A DNA stretch of 64,000 nt, taken from contig NZ_CP114978.1 of assembly GCF_027498035.1 (NCBI RefSeq), positions 3,038,001-3,102,000 on the forward strand. The letters run 5' to 3'. This document shows positions 45,407-54,016 of the stretch, in pieces (the stretch's first letter is position 1; the number at the start of each line of letters is the position of its first letter). The translations under genes and the position numbers were made by a program. The notes under the pieces are model-generated. The model searched no databases and was not told the origin of the DNA. It saw only the letters and a program-made list of their open reading frames with translations. The DNA is from Pseudoxanthomonas sp. Lineage in GTDB: Bacteria > Pseudomonadota > Gammaproteobacteria > Xanthomonadales > Xanthomonadaceae.

Positions 45407-46075
45407 ATGTATCCGGTCGCTTCCACTGCGGCAGTCGGTGTGTTCCTGCCCGATCCCCAACCAGCGCTCCAGGCCGTGCGTTTCGGCCCGGGCCAGGGGG
45501 GGGCTGCGCTTGCCGCCCTGCGTCGCCGCCTGGACGACGAACAGGGCCACGGCCTGGCCCTGGACGACCAGGCTCCTGAGGTCAGCGGCAGCAGCGTGGC
45601 GGTGGCCGATGGCGAAGACCTGGTCGCTGCGCTGCGCATTCATGCCGCGGGCGCCCTGCAGGTGCGTGGCGAGCTGGGCGCGCTGCTCCACCTGGAGCGT
45701 TTCGCCAGCAACTGGCCGGCGGAAAGCCTCGTGGTCGGCGCGGGCCTGGCGGTGCTGGCCGACTACCGGACCCGTCCGGTCATCGACCTGCTGATGCGCG
45801 AAACCTACCGGCTGGCACGCGATTCGGGCGTGCGCTTCGGCCTGATCAGCTGCGCGCCGGAGCTGCACGACCTGTTCGCCTTCTACGGGTTCCGCGAATA
45901 CCTGCCCCCGGCGATCCTGCCCGGCGGCACCGCGACCCTGCGCATGGCGCTGGTCTGCGAAGACCTGCCCGGCCTGTGCGCCAGCGACTCGCCGCTGGCG
46001 GACCTGGTACGCCAGCCGGAGCTCGGCGAAGCGGCCCATGCCTGGCTGGTCCAGGCGTTCCCGATGCTGGGTTGA
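45407..46075 (+). CDS. Hypothetical protein with GNAT-like fold
   Basis: From the ATG at 45407 the product is 222 residues. The centre (HLERFASNWPAESLVVGAGL, AVLADYRTRPVIDLLMRETY) looks like the V-x-x-x-R/Q-G-x-x acetyl-CoA segment of GNAT acyltransferases, followed by FGLISCAPELHDLFAFYGFR, the usual alpha4-beta7 region. Acetyltransferase activity is a guess and the match is weak. It converges with plsB across a strong terminator. Confidence 0.6.
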   Translation: MYPVASTAAVGVFLPDPQPALQAVRFGPGQGGAALAALRRRLDDEQGHGLALDDQAPEVSGSSVAVADGEDLVAALRIHAAGALQVRGELGALLHLERFASNWPAESLVVGAGLAVLADYRTRPVIDLLMRETYRLARDSGVRFGLISCAPELHDLFAFYGFREYLPPAILPGGTATLRMALVCEDLPGLCASDSPLADLVRQPELGEAAHAWLVQAFPMLG

Positions 46076-46096
46076 TCCACGCCGCCTGCGGAGACG

Positions 46097-46122
46097 AAAA
46101 AGGCGCCGTGCGGCGCCTTTTT
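46097..46122. terminator. Bidirectional terminator between the GNAT-like gene and plsB
   Basis: AAAAAGGCGCC (46097-46107) and GGCGCCTTTTT (46112-46122) form an 11-bp stem with a GTGC loop and A/T runs on both sides, so it can terminate both converging genes. It overlaps the end of the plsB stop codon. Confidence 0.88.
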
Positions 46123-48807
46123 CATGGAGTCACTCGGACGGGTCCCGGGACCGGTTCGGGGCGCGCGGCCTCGGGGCTGACCCGTTCGATGGTGTGGCGC
46201 AACTCGCGGCCCAGGATGACCTTGGCATCGCGGGCCCAGGCATCCAGGCGTGCGTCGAACCGCAGCTTGCTGTTCTCGTCGGGCCAGACCAGCTTGAGCT
46301 CGCGCAGCTTCTGGATGAAGCCACGGAACAGGGTCTTGTCGAAGAACTCCGGCGCGGCCGGCGCATACAGCAGGCTCAGGCGCTGGGCGGCCTGCTGGCA
46401 CAGGCTTTCCAGTTCGGCGGTGCCGAGCACGCCCGGGCCGTTCTTCACCAGTACCGAGATGGCAATGTAATAGCGCTCGAAGGCCTGCTGCAGCGAGTGG
46501 CCGATCGCACGCAGGCGGAACACCTCGTCGGTCTGGCCGGCGTTGCGCTGCAGGATGCCGCCGTCGTCATCGCCTACCTGCTCGAGCAGGTGCGCCTCGA
46601 CGAACACGTCGATGGTGCGCTCGATGCGCTCGGCAAACTGCTCGGAGGTCCACGGCAGGAACAGCTCGGCCTGCAGGAACGGATACAGCTGCACGCCCAG
46701 TCCGACCAGGCGCTGGCGCGACATGCGGCGGTTGTTCTGGAAGCAGCAGGCGATCCACGCCGCGGCGGTGAACAGGTGCAGCACGTTGTTGCGGTAGTAG
46801 CTCAGCAGCACCGCGGTGTCTTCGTCGACCACGTCCAGCACATCGCCCAGCGGGTGGGAGATCCGGCGCAGGACGTTGATCTCCAGGCCGTGGGCGATGA
46901 TCCGCTCGGGGCTGTGCGGGGACACGGTGACCCGGTCCGAATACGGCAGTTCCGCCAGCAGGGTCTTGGACAGCTCGATCTGCGCGATCAGGTCGGCTTC
47001 GGCCATCGCGTGCTTGGGCGTGGACAGCAGTGCCAGCGCCAGCAGGTTGATCGGATTGACGTCGGCCGCGCCGTTGATGCGGGTGTGGATGTCGGTGGCC
47101 AGCGCATCGACCACCTCGCCCAGCCAGCTGGGTTTTTCGTCTTCCTTGAGCGGCTCGCCGCTCCAGTCGGGCGCGCGCTGCGCCAGGACCTGGCTCAGCG
47201 CGATGGGTTCGCCGAAGTTCACCACCACCTGGCCGTAATTGCGGCGCAGGATCTTGGGGATGTTCCACAGCAGGACCCAGATCGATTCCTTCTGCTTGGG
47301 ACGGCCGGACAGTTCGTCCAGGTAGCTGTTGCCTTCGATCAGCTTCTCGTAGCCGATGTAGACCGGCTGGAACAGCACCGGCTTGCGTGGCTGGCGCAGG
47401 TAAGCGCGCACGGTCATGGAGATCATGCCGCCCTTGGGCGGGACCAGCCGGCCGGTGCGCGAGCGCCCGCCTTCGATGAAGTACTCCAGCGAGTAACCGC
47501 CCGAGACCAGCTGGGCCACGTACTCGGTGAACACCGCCGAATACAGCGGATTGCCGCGGAACGACCGGCGCATGAAGAACGCGCCGCCCTTGCGCAGCAG
47601 CGTGCCGATCACCGGCAGGTTGAGGTTGATGCCGGCGGCGATGTGCGGCGGCACGATGCCGCGTTCGTACAGCAGGTAGGACAGCAGCAGGTAGTCCATG
47701 TGGCTGCGGTGGCTGGGCACGTAGACCACTTCGTGCCCGGGCGCGGCTTCCTTGAGCTTGTCCAGGTGGTGGACCAGCACGCCGGCGTAGATGCGGTTCC
47801 AGACGTGGCTCAGCAGGAAGCTGGCCGAACGCACCACCGGGTTGGAATAGTCGGCGGCGATTTCCCAGGCCATGGCGTGGGCTTTCTTCCACGCGTCTTC
47901 CGGCTTGATGTTGTCGCGGCGGGCCTGGTCGGCGATGGCGTCCTTGACCGGATCGGCGGCCAGCACCTGGTCCACCAGCAGGCGGCGGGTGGACAGGTCA
48001 GGGCCGATCACCGATTCGCGGATGCGGTGGAAGTGGGTGCGCAGCACGCGCGAAAGCTTGCGCACGGTGCGTTCGGGCGGGAGCTGCTCTTCGATCGAAT
48101 CGCGCACCGACACCGGCGGCGAGAACCGCACGATGGTGGTGCGGCCGTTGAGCAGGATCGCCAGCAGCCGGCGGAAGCGGCCTACCAGCGCCCAGTTTTC
48201 CGAGAACAGCACCGAGAACCAGCCGCTGGCCTTGTCCGGCGAGCGACCGACGAAAATCGAGACCGGCACCAGCTGCACGTCCAGGGCCAGGTTGTGGCGA
48301 TGGGCCTGCAGCAGCCGCGCCAGTGAATCCGAGTGGGTCTTGGTGCTGCCGGCCTCGGGGATCAGGGTGCTGGCGTTGCGCCGCGACAGGGCCAGGTAGG
48401 CGCGCTTGCGGCGGATCGGGTCGCCCGGCATCGGCAGCAACGGCGAGGGCAGCCCGGCGGCCTGGCAGGCACGGTCCAGGATCAGGGCGTTGGACAGGCC
48501 GTAGTCTTCCAGTACGTAGCAGACCGGGCGGCTGTCGATCAGCGCGCTGGGTGCCTCGGGTTCGATGTCGATGTTGACCCAGGGATCGACCAGCTTGTGC
48601 ATCAGGCGCGCCCACAGCGGCGTCTTGCCGGGCCGGCCGATCGGTTGCGGAGACCGGGATCGGCAGCTGCGGGGAAGCCGGTGTGGCGTCTTCAGGCGCG
48701 GGCGACGGAGCGGACGCGGCCTGGGTGTCGGCGACGGTCGGTCGCTGTTCTTCCGGGCCTTTGCCGTCCGGGAAGGGCAGGGGATTCTGTTCGGGCATCG
48801 GCATCAT
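46122..48807 (-). CDS. plsB: Glycerol-3-phosphate 1-O-acyltransferase PlsB, with a +1 frameshift near the N terminus
   Basis: The conserved part is an uninterrupted 826-residue frame beginning at 48602, with acyltransferase motifs YVPSHRSHMDYLL, FFMRRSFRGNPLY, YFIEGGRSRTGRL and LFQPVYIGYEKL. The protein acylates glycerol-3-phosphate at position 1, the first committed step of phospholipid synthesis. The true N terminus lies in another frame from 48807 (MMPMPEQNPLPFP and a Pro/Ala-rich stretch). The two frames join if one base is removed near 48627-48639, giving a sequence like DRPPGKTPLWARLMHKL. The span is one base more than a multiple of three. PlsB is essential, so sequencing error is likely. 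The start overlaps the upstream lipoprotein stop as TAATG. Confidence 0.92.
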
Positions 48808-49778
48808 TATGCCCAATGGCCCCCGATCGCCGTCCGCACCGCTTGCGCGACCTTGCCGTCCGATGAGGGAGGCAAGGTCGCCGGCGGGGCCGGATCGGCC
48901 GGTGGTTCCGGGCTTTCCTGCAGGGTTTTGCGCAGCGCCGCGGCCTGGTCCATGTAGTCGGCCACGTACCAGTGCCCGGCCTGTCGGCGCAGGGTTACGG
49001 TCAGCTGGATGGGCTTGGTGGCCAGCGGATAGGTCACGGCGACCATGGCGACATCGTCCTTGGTCGTCACCGTGCCGGTCTGCAGCTGGGCCAGGCTGTC
49101 ATCCAGCGGCAGGCCGTAATCGGACAGCACGCCCTTGAAGGCGGCCAGGAACGGGTCGAGCTGGGCGAGCGCGCGCTCCATGCCCGCTTCCTTCAGGTCG
49201 GCGTCGCTGTCGATGTGGGCATCGCGGGCGGCCGCGACCAGGCTGCGCAGGGCGGTGTGGGCGCGCGGCGCATCGGCCAGCGGTGCGCTCTGGGCCCAGG
49301 TGGACAGCACCGGGATGACCTGGCCGAAATGCGCACGCTGGCTGGGAGTGAAATCACCCTGGGTCTTCACGTATTGGCCGATGAACAGTCCCAGGGTCTG
49401 GGCCGCGTTGCGCAGGTCTGCACTCTGTCCGGCCAGCTGGCGGTCGTAATCCTGGCCGAGCTGGCGTTCGGCATCGTTGGCCGATAGGGCGGCCAGCATC
49501 GGCACGATCTTGTCCGGCAATGGCAGCTCGCTCAGCGGCCAGCGGCTCAGGTCGTGCTGCCAGGCGTCGGCGAAGGTGCGGTAGTCCTGGGGCGGCACGG
49601 CGCTCCTGGCAAATCCGGCCAGGTCGTTGTCCTGGAGCAGCTGGGCCAGGTGGCGCACGGTGGCAGCTGGTCCGTCGGGCGTATCGGCCACCTGCGGCGC
49701 GGTGGGCTGGGTGCAGGCGGCCAGTGCGCCCAGGGCGCAGGCGAGGACGGCGGCGGTGAGGCGCTGGGCCTGGGACAT
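48807..49778 (-). CDS. Hypothetical lipoprotein upstream of plsB
   Basis: From the ATG at 49778 (AGGGGG upstream) the product is 323 residues with a lipoprotein signal (ALGALAACTQPT, Cys about residue 22). The mature part is mostly helical with DDVAMVAVTYPLATKPIQLT and HWYVADYMDQAAALRK near the end. No family is recognised. Its stop overlaps the plsB start, so the pair is probably co-translated, which may point to an envelope-lipid role, but that is only context. Confidence 0.75.
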   Translation of the reverse strand: MSQAQRLTAAVLACALGALAACTQPTAPQVADTPDGPAATVRHLAQLLQDNDLAGFARSAVPPQDYRTFADAWQHDLSRWPLSELPLPDKIVPMLAALSANDAERQLGQDYDRQLAGQSADLRNAAQTLGLFIGQYVKTQGDFTPSQRAHFGQVIPVLSTWAQSAPLADAPRAHTALRSLVAAARDAHIDSDADLKEAGMERALAQLDPFLAAFKGVLSDYGLPLDDSLAQLQTGTVTTKDDVAMVAVTYPLATKPIQLTVTLRRQAGHWYVADYMDQAAALRKTLQESPEPPADPAPPATLPPSSDGKVAQAVRTAIGGHWA

Positions 49779-49914
49779 GGCATTACCCCCTGTGGAATGG
49801 TCATCTTGGCGGGTGTCCGCCGGCGACGGCAAGGCCGCCCATCACGCGCGCAGGAAATGGCCGGGAGAAATCGTCCGACCTCGCAATGCGATGGCCCCAA
49901 ACGCGACAGGCCGC

Positions 49915-49973
49915 AAAAAAACAGGCCCGGTCGGTGACGACATCGGGCCTGGTAAATCCGGGTCGGACCCGGA
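49915..49973 (-). terminator. Strong minus-strand terminator preceded by a second hairpin
   Basis: On the minus strand, a perfect 8-bp stem (49966-49973 with 49957-49964, one-base loop) is followed by a second stem (49944-49951 with 49922-49929, 14-nt loop) and then seven T. It lies about 130 bp past the pyrF stop, so it ends that operon or a separate small RNA. The rest of the roughly 300-bp gap 49779-50078 has no coding frame I accept; 50040-50090 is notably AT-rich. Confidence 0.8.
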
Positions 49974-50078
49974 AGACAACGGTTGTAGCAGCACGCCGGC
50001 GCAGGGCCGGACGCGCACAGCCTAACGTCTGAACAGATGCGAGGCAACACTTGAAGTATTGCGATACAAGTTATTGTT

Positions 50079-50801
50079 TTATTTGACGAGAGCTGCGATT
50101 TCTGACTGCATGGCTTCGGCGGCGACACGCGGATCGGCGGCCTGTCGGATCGGCCGGCCGACCACGATCGCGTTGGCGCCTGCCGCGAAGGCTTCGGCCA
50201 CGCCCATCACCCGCTTCTGGTCGCCGATGGCGCTACCAGCCGGGCGGATGCCCGGGCAGACGATGTCGAACCCGGCGCCGGCCGCCGCGCGCACCAACGC
50301 AGCTTCCTGGCCCGAACAGATCACCCCGTCGATGCCGGCGGCCTGCGCGGCCAATGCACGCTGGACCACCACCTCGCGCGGATCGGCGTCGATGCCCATC
50401 GCACCCAGGTCGCCGCGGTCCATCGAGGTCAGCACGGTCACTGCCAGCAGGCGCAGCTCGCCGCTGCGGGCATTGGCAGCGGCTTCCAGCATCGGCGCGT
50501 GCCAGCCGTGGAGGGTGGCGAAGGTCACGGGCCAGCGCGACAGCCCGGCAATCACACCGGCCACCGTGGCCGGGATGTCGAAGAACTTCAGGTCCACGAA
50601 GATCTTCTTGTCGCGCTTGGCCAGCGCGTCCAGCACGGTGAAGTAATCGCCGGAAGCCAACAGCTCCATGCCGATCTTGTAGAAGCTCACCGCATCGCCC
50701 AGCCGGTCGACCCAGGCCAGCGCCTGCGCGCCGGTGGGTTCGTCCAGTGCCACGATCAGGCGATCACGCACGTCCAGCTGCAACGGTGCCCGCTGGCTCA
50801 T
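50079..50801 (-). CDS. pyrF: Orotidine 5'-phosphate decarboxylase
   Basis: The 240-residue protein shows RLIVALDEPTGAQAL, YKIGMELLASGD, the catalytic KKIFVDLKFFDIPATVAG and the phosphate-binding VCPGIRPAGSAIGDQKR followed by NAIVVGRPI. It makes UMP in pyrimidine synthesis. The ATG overlaps the stop of the upstream phosphatase gene by 4 bp (ATGA), an arrangement that suggests co-expression with nucleotide salvage. Confidence 0.95.
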   Translation of the reverse strand: MSQRAPLQLDVRDRLIVALDEPTGAQALAWVDRLGDAVSFYKIGMELLASGDYFTVLDALAKRDKKIFVDLKFFDIPATVAGVIAGLSRWPVTFATLHGWHAPMLEAAANARSGELRLLAVTVLTSMDRGDLGAMGIDADPREVVVQRALAAQAAGIDGVICSGQEAALVRAAAGAGFDIVCPGIRPAGSAIGDQKRVMGVAEAFAAGANAIVVGRPIRQAADPRVAAEAMQSEIAALVK

Positions 50802-51721
50802 CGGGCCAGCTCCAGCGCGGCGCGCTTGGCGGCGCGGCGGGCCTCGACCGGCTGGTCCCAGTCATTGTTGAACAGCGCCGGCTCCCACGACCCGTAGGTC
50901 GGGCCGGCCAGCATCCACCAGCGTTCACCGAACCAGTCGCCATACTGGTCCAGCAGCTGCTGGCGACCTTCCTCGGTGTTGGCCACGACCTGGACGAAAT
51001 CGCCCAGCTGGTCGCCGAACTGCATCAGCACCCGGTACTTCTGCCCGGCCAGCTTGCGGCGGCAGTTCTTCTCGGTGCCGTTCTGCTCGCAACCCGGGAC
51101 GTTGGTGCCCAGGCCCAGGAACACGCTGTCATCGGCTACCGGCAGGCCGGCGGCCTTGAGGTTGGCGATGGTGGCGTCTTTCAGGTGCACGGCGCGGTTG
51201 GAGATGTACAGCAGGGTCACGCCCTTGGCGTTGGCCGCCTTGGCGAACTCGACCACGCCCGGCACGGCCTTGGCCTTCTTCTCGGCGACCCACTGGTCCC
51301 AGGTGACTTCGTCGTACTGGGCGTGGTCGGCGATCAGGCGGGCCTGGTAGGGCGAGTTGTCCAGCACGGTCTCGTCCACGTCCAGGACCACGGCGGGCTT
51401 GAGGCCGGTGGCGGCGTTGCCGCGTTCGTCCGGCACCAGCGCGTCCCAGTTCTTCGCTTTCAGCGCGGCGTCCAGGTGGTCGGCCGCGGCGCGGTAGGTC
51501 TGGATCGCGTTGGCCTGGTATTCGGCCGAACGCTGCACCCACAGGACCGCGTTGAGATTGTCGTCGGCCGCGGCGGTGGGCGTTGCCGGGACCGGCTGGG
51601 TGGCCGGCTTGGACGTGGCGTCCGGCGTGGAAGCCGCCGGCGCGGCGGGTTCGGTGCCTTTGCAGGCAGACAGGGCCAGCAGGGTGCAGGCGCTCAAAAG
51701 CAACGGACGGAGTCGGGTCAC
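50798..51721 (-). CDS. 5'-nucleotidase / acid phosphatase lipoprotein, e(P4) (OlpA) family
   Basis: The GTG at 51721 opens a 307-residue protein with a lipoprotein signal (LLALSACKGTE, Cys about 20) and an Ala/Thr/Pro linker. The HAD-type catalytic domain has AVVLDVDETVLDNSPYQARL with the nucleophile Asp pair and later VLMQFGDQLGDFVQV. These are the marks of class C acid phosphatases such as lipoprotein e(P4), which dephosphorylate nucleotides at the outer membrane. Coupled translation to pyrF supports a pyrimidine link. Confidence 0.9.
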   Translation of the reverse strand: MTRLRPLLLSACTLLALSACKGTEPAAPAASTPDATSKPATQPVPATPTAAADDNLNAVLWVQRSAEYQANAIQTYRAAADHLDAALKAKNWDALVPDERGNAATGLKPAVVLDVDETVLDNSPYQARLIADHAQYDEVTWDQWVAEKKAKAVPGVVEFAKAANAKGVTLLYISNRAVHLKDATIANLKAAGLPVADDSVFLGLGTNVPGCEQNGTEKNCRRKLAGQKYRVLMQFGDQLGDFVQVVANTEEGRQQLLDQYGDWFGERWWMLAGPTYGSWEPALFNNDWDQPVEARRAAKRAALELAR

Positions 51722-51852
51722 GGAAGGCCAAGTCGACGCGAAAGGAAACGCCAGTTTACCGGCTGGGCGTGACCGCCGGACTTCAGTGCGACGCCGCGCC
51801 TGATGCGGGCGACGGCTATCCTTGCCGGCCCCGCCGTACCGGAGTGACCCGC

Positions 51853-52521
51853 ATGAATGACGCCGCCGAGCTGCCCGTGCTCGATGCCGCCCAGGCCCGC
51901 CTGTTGGGTTGCCTGATCGAAAAGGAAGCCACTACCCCGGACGTCTACCCGCTGACGGTCAACGCCGCGGTCTCGGCCGCCAACCAGAAAACCGCGCGTG
52001 ACCCGGTCATGAGCCTGCAGGCCGGCGCGGTCCAGCACGGCCTGCGCGCGCTGGAGTCGCTGGGCCTGGCCCGGCAGCAGTTTTCCTCGCGCGCCGACCG
52101 TTACGAGCACCTCACCGGCAAGCATTTCAGTCTGCCCAACCAGCAGGTGGCGCTGCTGGGGTTGCTGTTGTTGCGCGGTCCGCAGACGGTCAACGAACTG
52201 CTGACCCGCGCCGAGCGGCTGGTGAACTTCGCCGATGCTGAAGACGCGCGCCACCACCTGGAGCGCCTGGCCCAGCGCGAGCCTGCGCTGGTGGTGCAGA
52301 TCCCGCGCGGTCCGGGCCAGCGCGAGGATCGCTGGATGCACCTGCTGTCCGGCCCGGTGGACGTGGACGCCATCAGTGCCCGCATGCCGGCGTCGTCATC
52401 GTCCGCCGGGAGCAGCGCGCTGGATCAGCGCGTGGCCGAGCTTGAAGCGCGCGTGGCCGACCTCGAAGCATGCCTGGCGCTGTTGCAGCCGGGCCAGGCC
52501 GCTCCCGGGCAGCTGTCCTGA
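51853..52521 (+). CDS. YceH/UPF0502 (DUF480) family protein
   Basis: The 222-residue product matches DUF480: EARLLGCLIEKE-like AQARLLGCLIEKEATTPDVY, PLTVNAAVSAANQKTARDPV and LRGPQTVNELLTRAERL, which form two winged-helix domains. A C-terminal coiled coil (QRVAELEARVADLEACL) follows. Function unknown; DNA binding is possible from the fold. It stands alone, divergent from the phosphatase gene. Confidence 0.85.
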   Translation: MNDAAELPVLDAAQARLLGCLIEKEATTPDVYPLTVNAAVSAANQKTARDPVMSLQAGAVQHGLRALESLGLARQQFSSRADRYEHLTGKHFSLPNQQVALLGLLLLRGPQTVNELLTRAERLVNFADAEDARHHLERLAQREPALVVQIPRGPGQREDRWMHLLSGPVDVDAISARMPASSSSAGSSALDQRVAELEARVADLEACLALLQPGQAAPGQLS

Positions 52522-52581
52522 GGCCGTCGCCTTCGGCGTGAGCGTTGTTGACGCGCGCAAGCGCCCACGCGGAACCAACCC

Positions 52582-53922
52582 ATGCGGATGACCCTGCCGG
52601 CAGGCGTCCTGCTGTGTGTCGCGCTGGCCGGCTGCGACCGCCAGTCGTCGACGGCGCGCGCCGCACCGGTCGTTCCGTCGTCCCCGCTGGATGGCATTCC
52701 GGACGGGCCGGCGCCGCCGGTCACGATCAAGGCTTCATTCCAATGCCCCAAGCCGCCGGTCGAAGGCGAGCCGATCCTGCCACTGGACACGCCGCTGACC
52801 GAGCTGCAGCAACTGATCTGCGCCGAACCTGAGCTGGCCTTGCTCGACCGCCAGGTCCACGAGGCGTATCTGGCCGCGCGCCTGCGCCGAGGCGTTGATC
52901 GCGCGGGGTTGTCCAAGGCCGAGCAGCAGTGGAAGGCCGATCGCGACACCTGCCTCAAGGCGAGCGACCCGCGCGACTGCGTGTCCGAGGCCATCCGCAC
53001 GCGCCTGGCCGAGCTGGTGCTGCAGGATCCCACGACCGTGGCGCGCACCCAGCTGGCGTTCGCCTGCAAGGGCACGGGCACGCCGCTCACCGCCGCGTTC
53101 TACAGCCGGCTGGACCCGGCGTTCGCGGTGCTGGGTTTCGGCCGCGAGCGGGCCATCGTCTTCGTTGAACCGAACAATGCCGGGCTCAAGTACGGGCGCA
53201 CCGGCGTGGCCTTCTTCGTGCGGCAAGGACAGGTCAGCGCCGAGTTCTACGGTCGCACGCTGGCCTGCGTCTCGCCCTCGTGGCGCCCGTCGGTGATGCC
53301 GGCACCCGTGGTCGCGGCGCAGGCGACCGATGCGCTGGTCGAACAGGTGACACCGGCGGCGCCGACCGCGACGGTTGCGGGGGCGAGGGAGGAACCCATC
53401 GTGCCGCCCATGCCGACACGTTCGTCCGCTCCCGCAGTGCCGGTGACGGCCGATCAGCCGATGGTCGCGCAGGTCGTCACACCGGCCCCGAACTCGCCGG
53501 CACCGATGCGCTCCGCGAGCTCCACCCCGGCTGCGTCCACGGCGCCGGTCAACGTCGCCGCTGCCATGCAGGGGCCGGAGGCGCGGATCGAGCAGGCCAC
53601 GCTGCCCGCCACGTCATCGGCGTCATCCGCCCATGCAAGGACGCCTGCGCGGTTGACGGCCGCGCTGGCGACCGATGCGCTGGTGCGGCAGGTCACGTCG
53701 TCGCATGCGCCTGCGTCGTCTCTAACCGCACCGATGCCATCTTCTTCACCGGCACGATCGCCCGTCGTCACAAGGTCGAACGCGAGCACGAAGGCTTCGC
53801 AGGCGACCGATGCGCTGGTCAGGCAGGTCGTGTTCCAGGCGCAGGCCGTCCCCGTTTTGGTGGACGCAGAAGGGCCGGCCGAAACGCCGGTTCCGCCAGC
53901 GGACGCCGGCGCGCAGCCCTAG
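52582..53922 (+). CDS. Lipoprotein with LprI-like and MliC-like (lysozyme inhibitor) domains
   Basis: The 446-residue protein has a lipobox (VALAGCDRQ, Cys18). Residues about 65-145 resemble LprI/DUF1311: CAEPELALLDRQVHEAYLAA, then LSKAEQQWKADRDTC with paired cysteines. Residues about 155-235 resemble MliC: FACKGTGTPLTAAFY, then AIVFVEPNNAGLKYGRTGVA, YGRTLACV. Both domains inhibit lysozymes in other bacteria. The last 210 residues are Ala/Pro/Ser/Thr-rich and carry three copies of ATDALVxQV. An envelope shield against lysozyme-like toxins is inferred. The fusion of the two domains is the unusual part. Confidence 0.72.
   Translation: MRMTLPAGVLLCVALAGCDRQSSTARAAPVVPSSPLDGIPDGPAPPVTIKASFQCPKPPVEGEPILPLDTPLTELQQLICAEPELALLDRQVHEAYLAARLRRGVDRAGLSKAEQQWKADRDTCLKASDPRDCVSEAIRTRLAELVLQDPTTVARTQLAFACKGTGTPLTAAFYSRLDPAFAVLGFGRERAIVFVEPNNAGLKYGRTGVAFFVRQGQVSAEFYGRTLACVSPSWRPSVMPAPVVAAQATDALVEQVTPAAPTATVAGAREEPIVPPMPTRSSAPAVPVTADQPMVAQVVTPAPNSPAPMRSASSTPAASTAPVNVAAAMQGPEARIEQATLPATSSASSAHARTPARLTAALATDALVRQVTSSHAPASSLTAPMPSSSPARSPVVTRSNASTKASQATDALVRQVVFQAQAVPVLVDAEGPAETPVPPADAGAQP
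53323..53820 (+). repeat. Three copies of a 17-bp coding repeat in the LprI/MliC-like gene
   Basis: GCGACCGATGCGCTGGT occurs exactly at 53323, 53668 and 53803, each encoding ATDALV and followed by a Gln-Val. The copies sit within the low-complexity C-terminal region, one near its start and two near its end. The conserved DNA against a drifting background suggests recent duplication or selection for the peptide. Confidence 0.7.
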
Positions 53923-54016
53923 GGAAGGCCTGGACGCCCCTGCTTCTGTTCGTCATGAGCAGCTCCAGGTTTTCCGTGCCTTCCCTTTCATTGCGCGAAA
54001 GGGAGAGGCAAGCCGG

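Noticed and set aside
46038..48326. A 762-residue plus-strand frame opposite plsB
   Set aside because: It mirrors the plsB codons and has the same low-information composition; the plsB frame has clear acyltransferase motifs.
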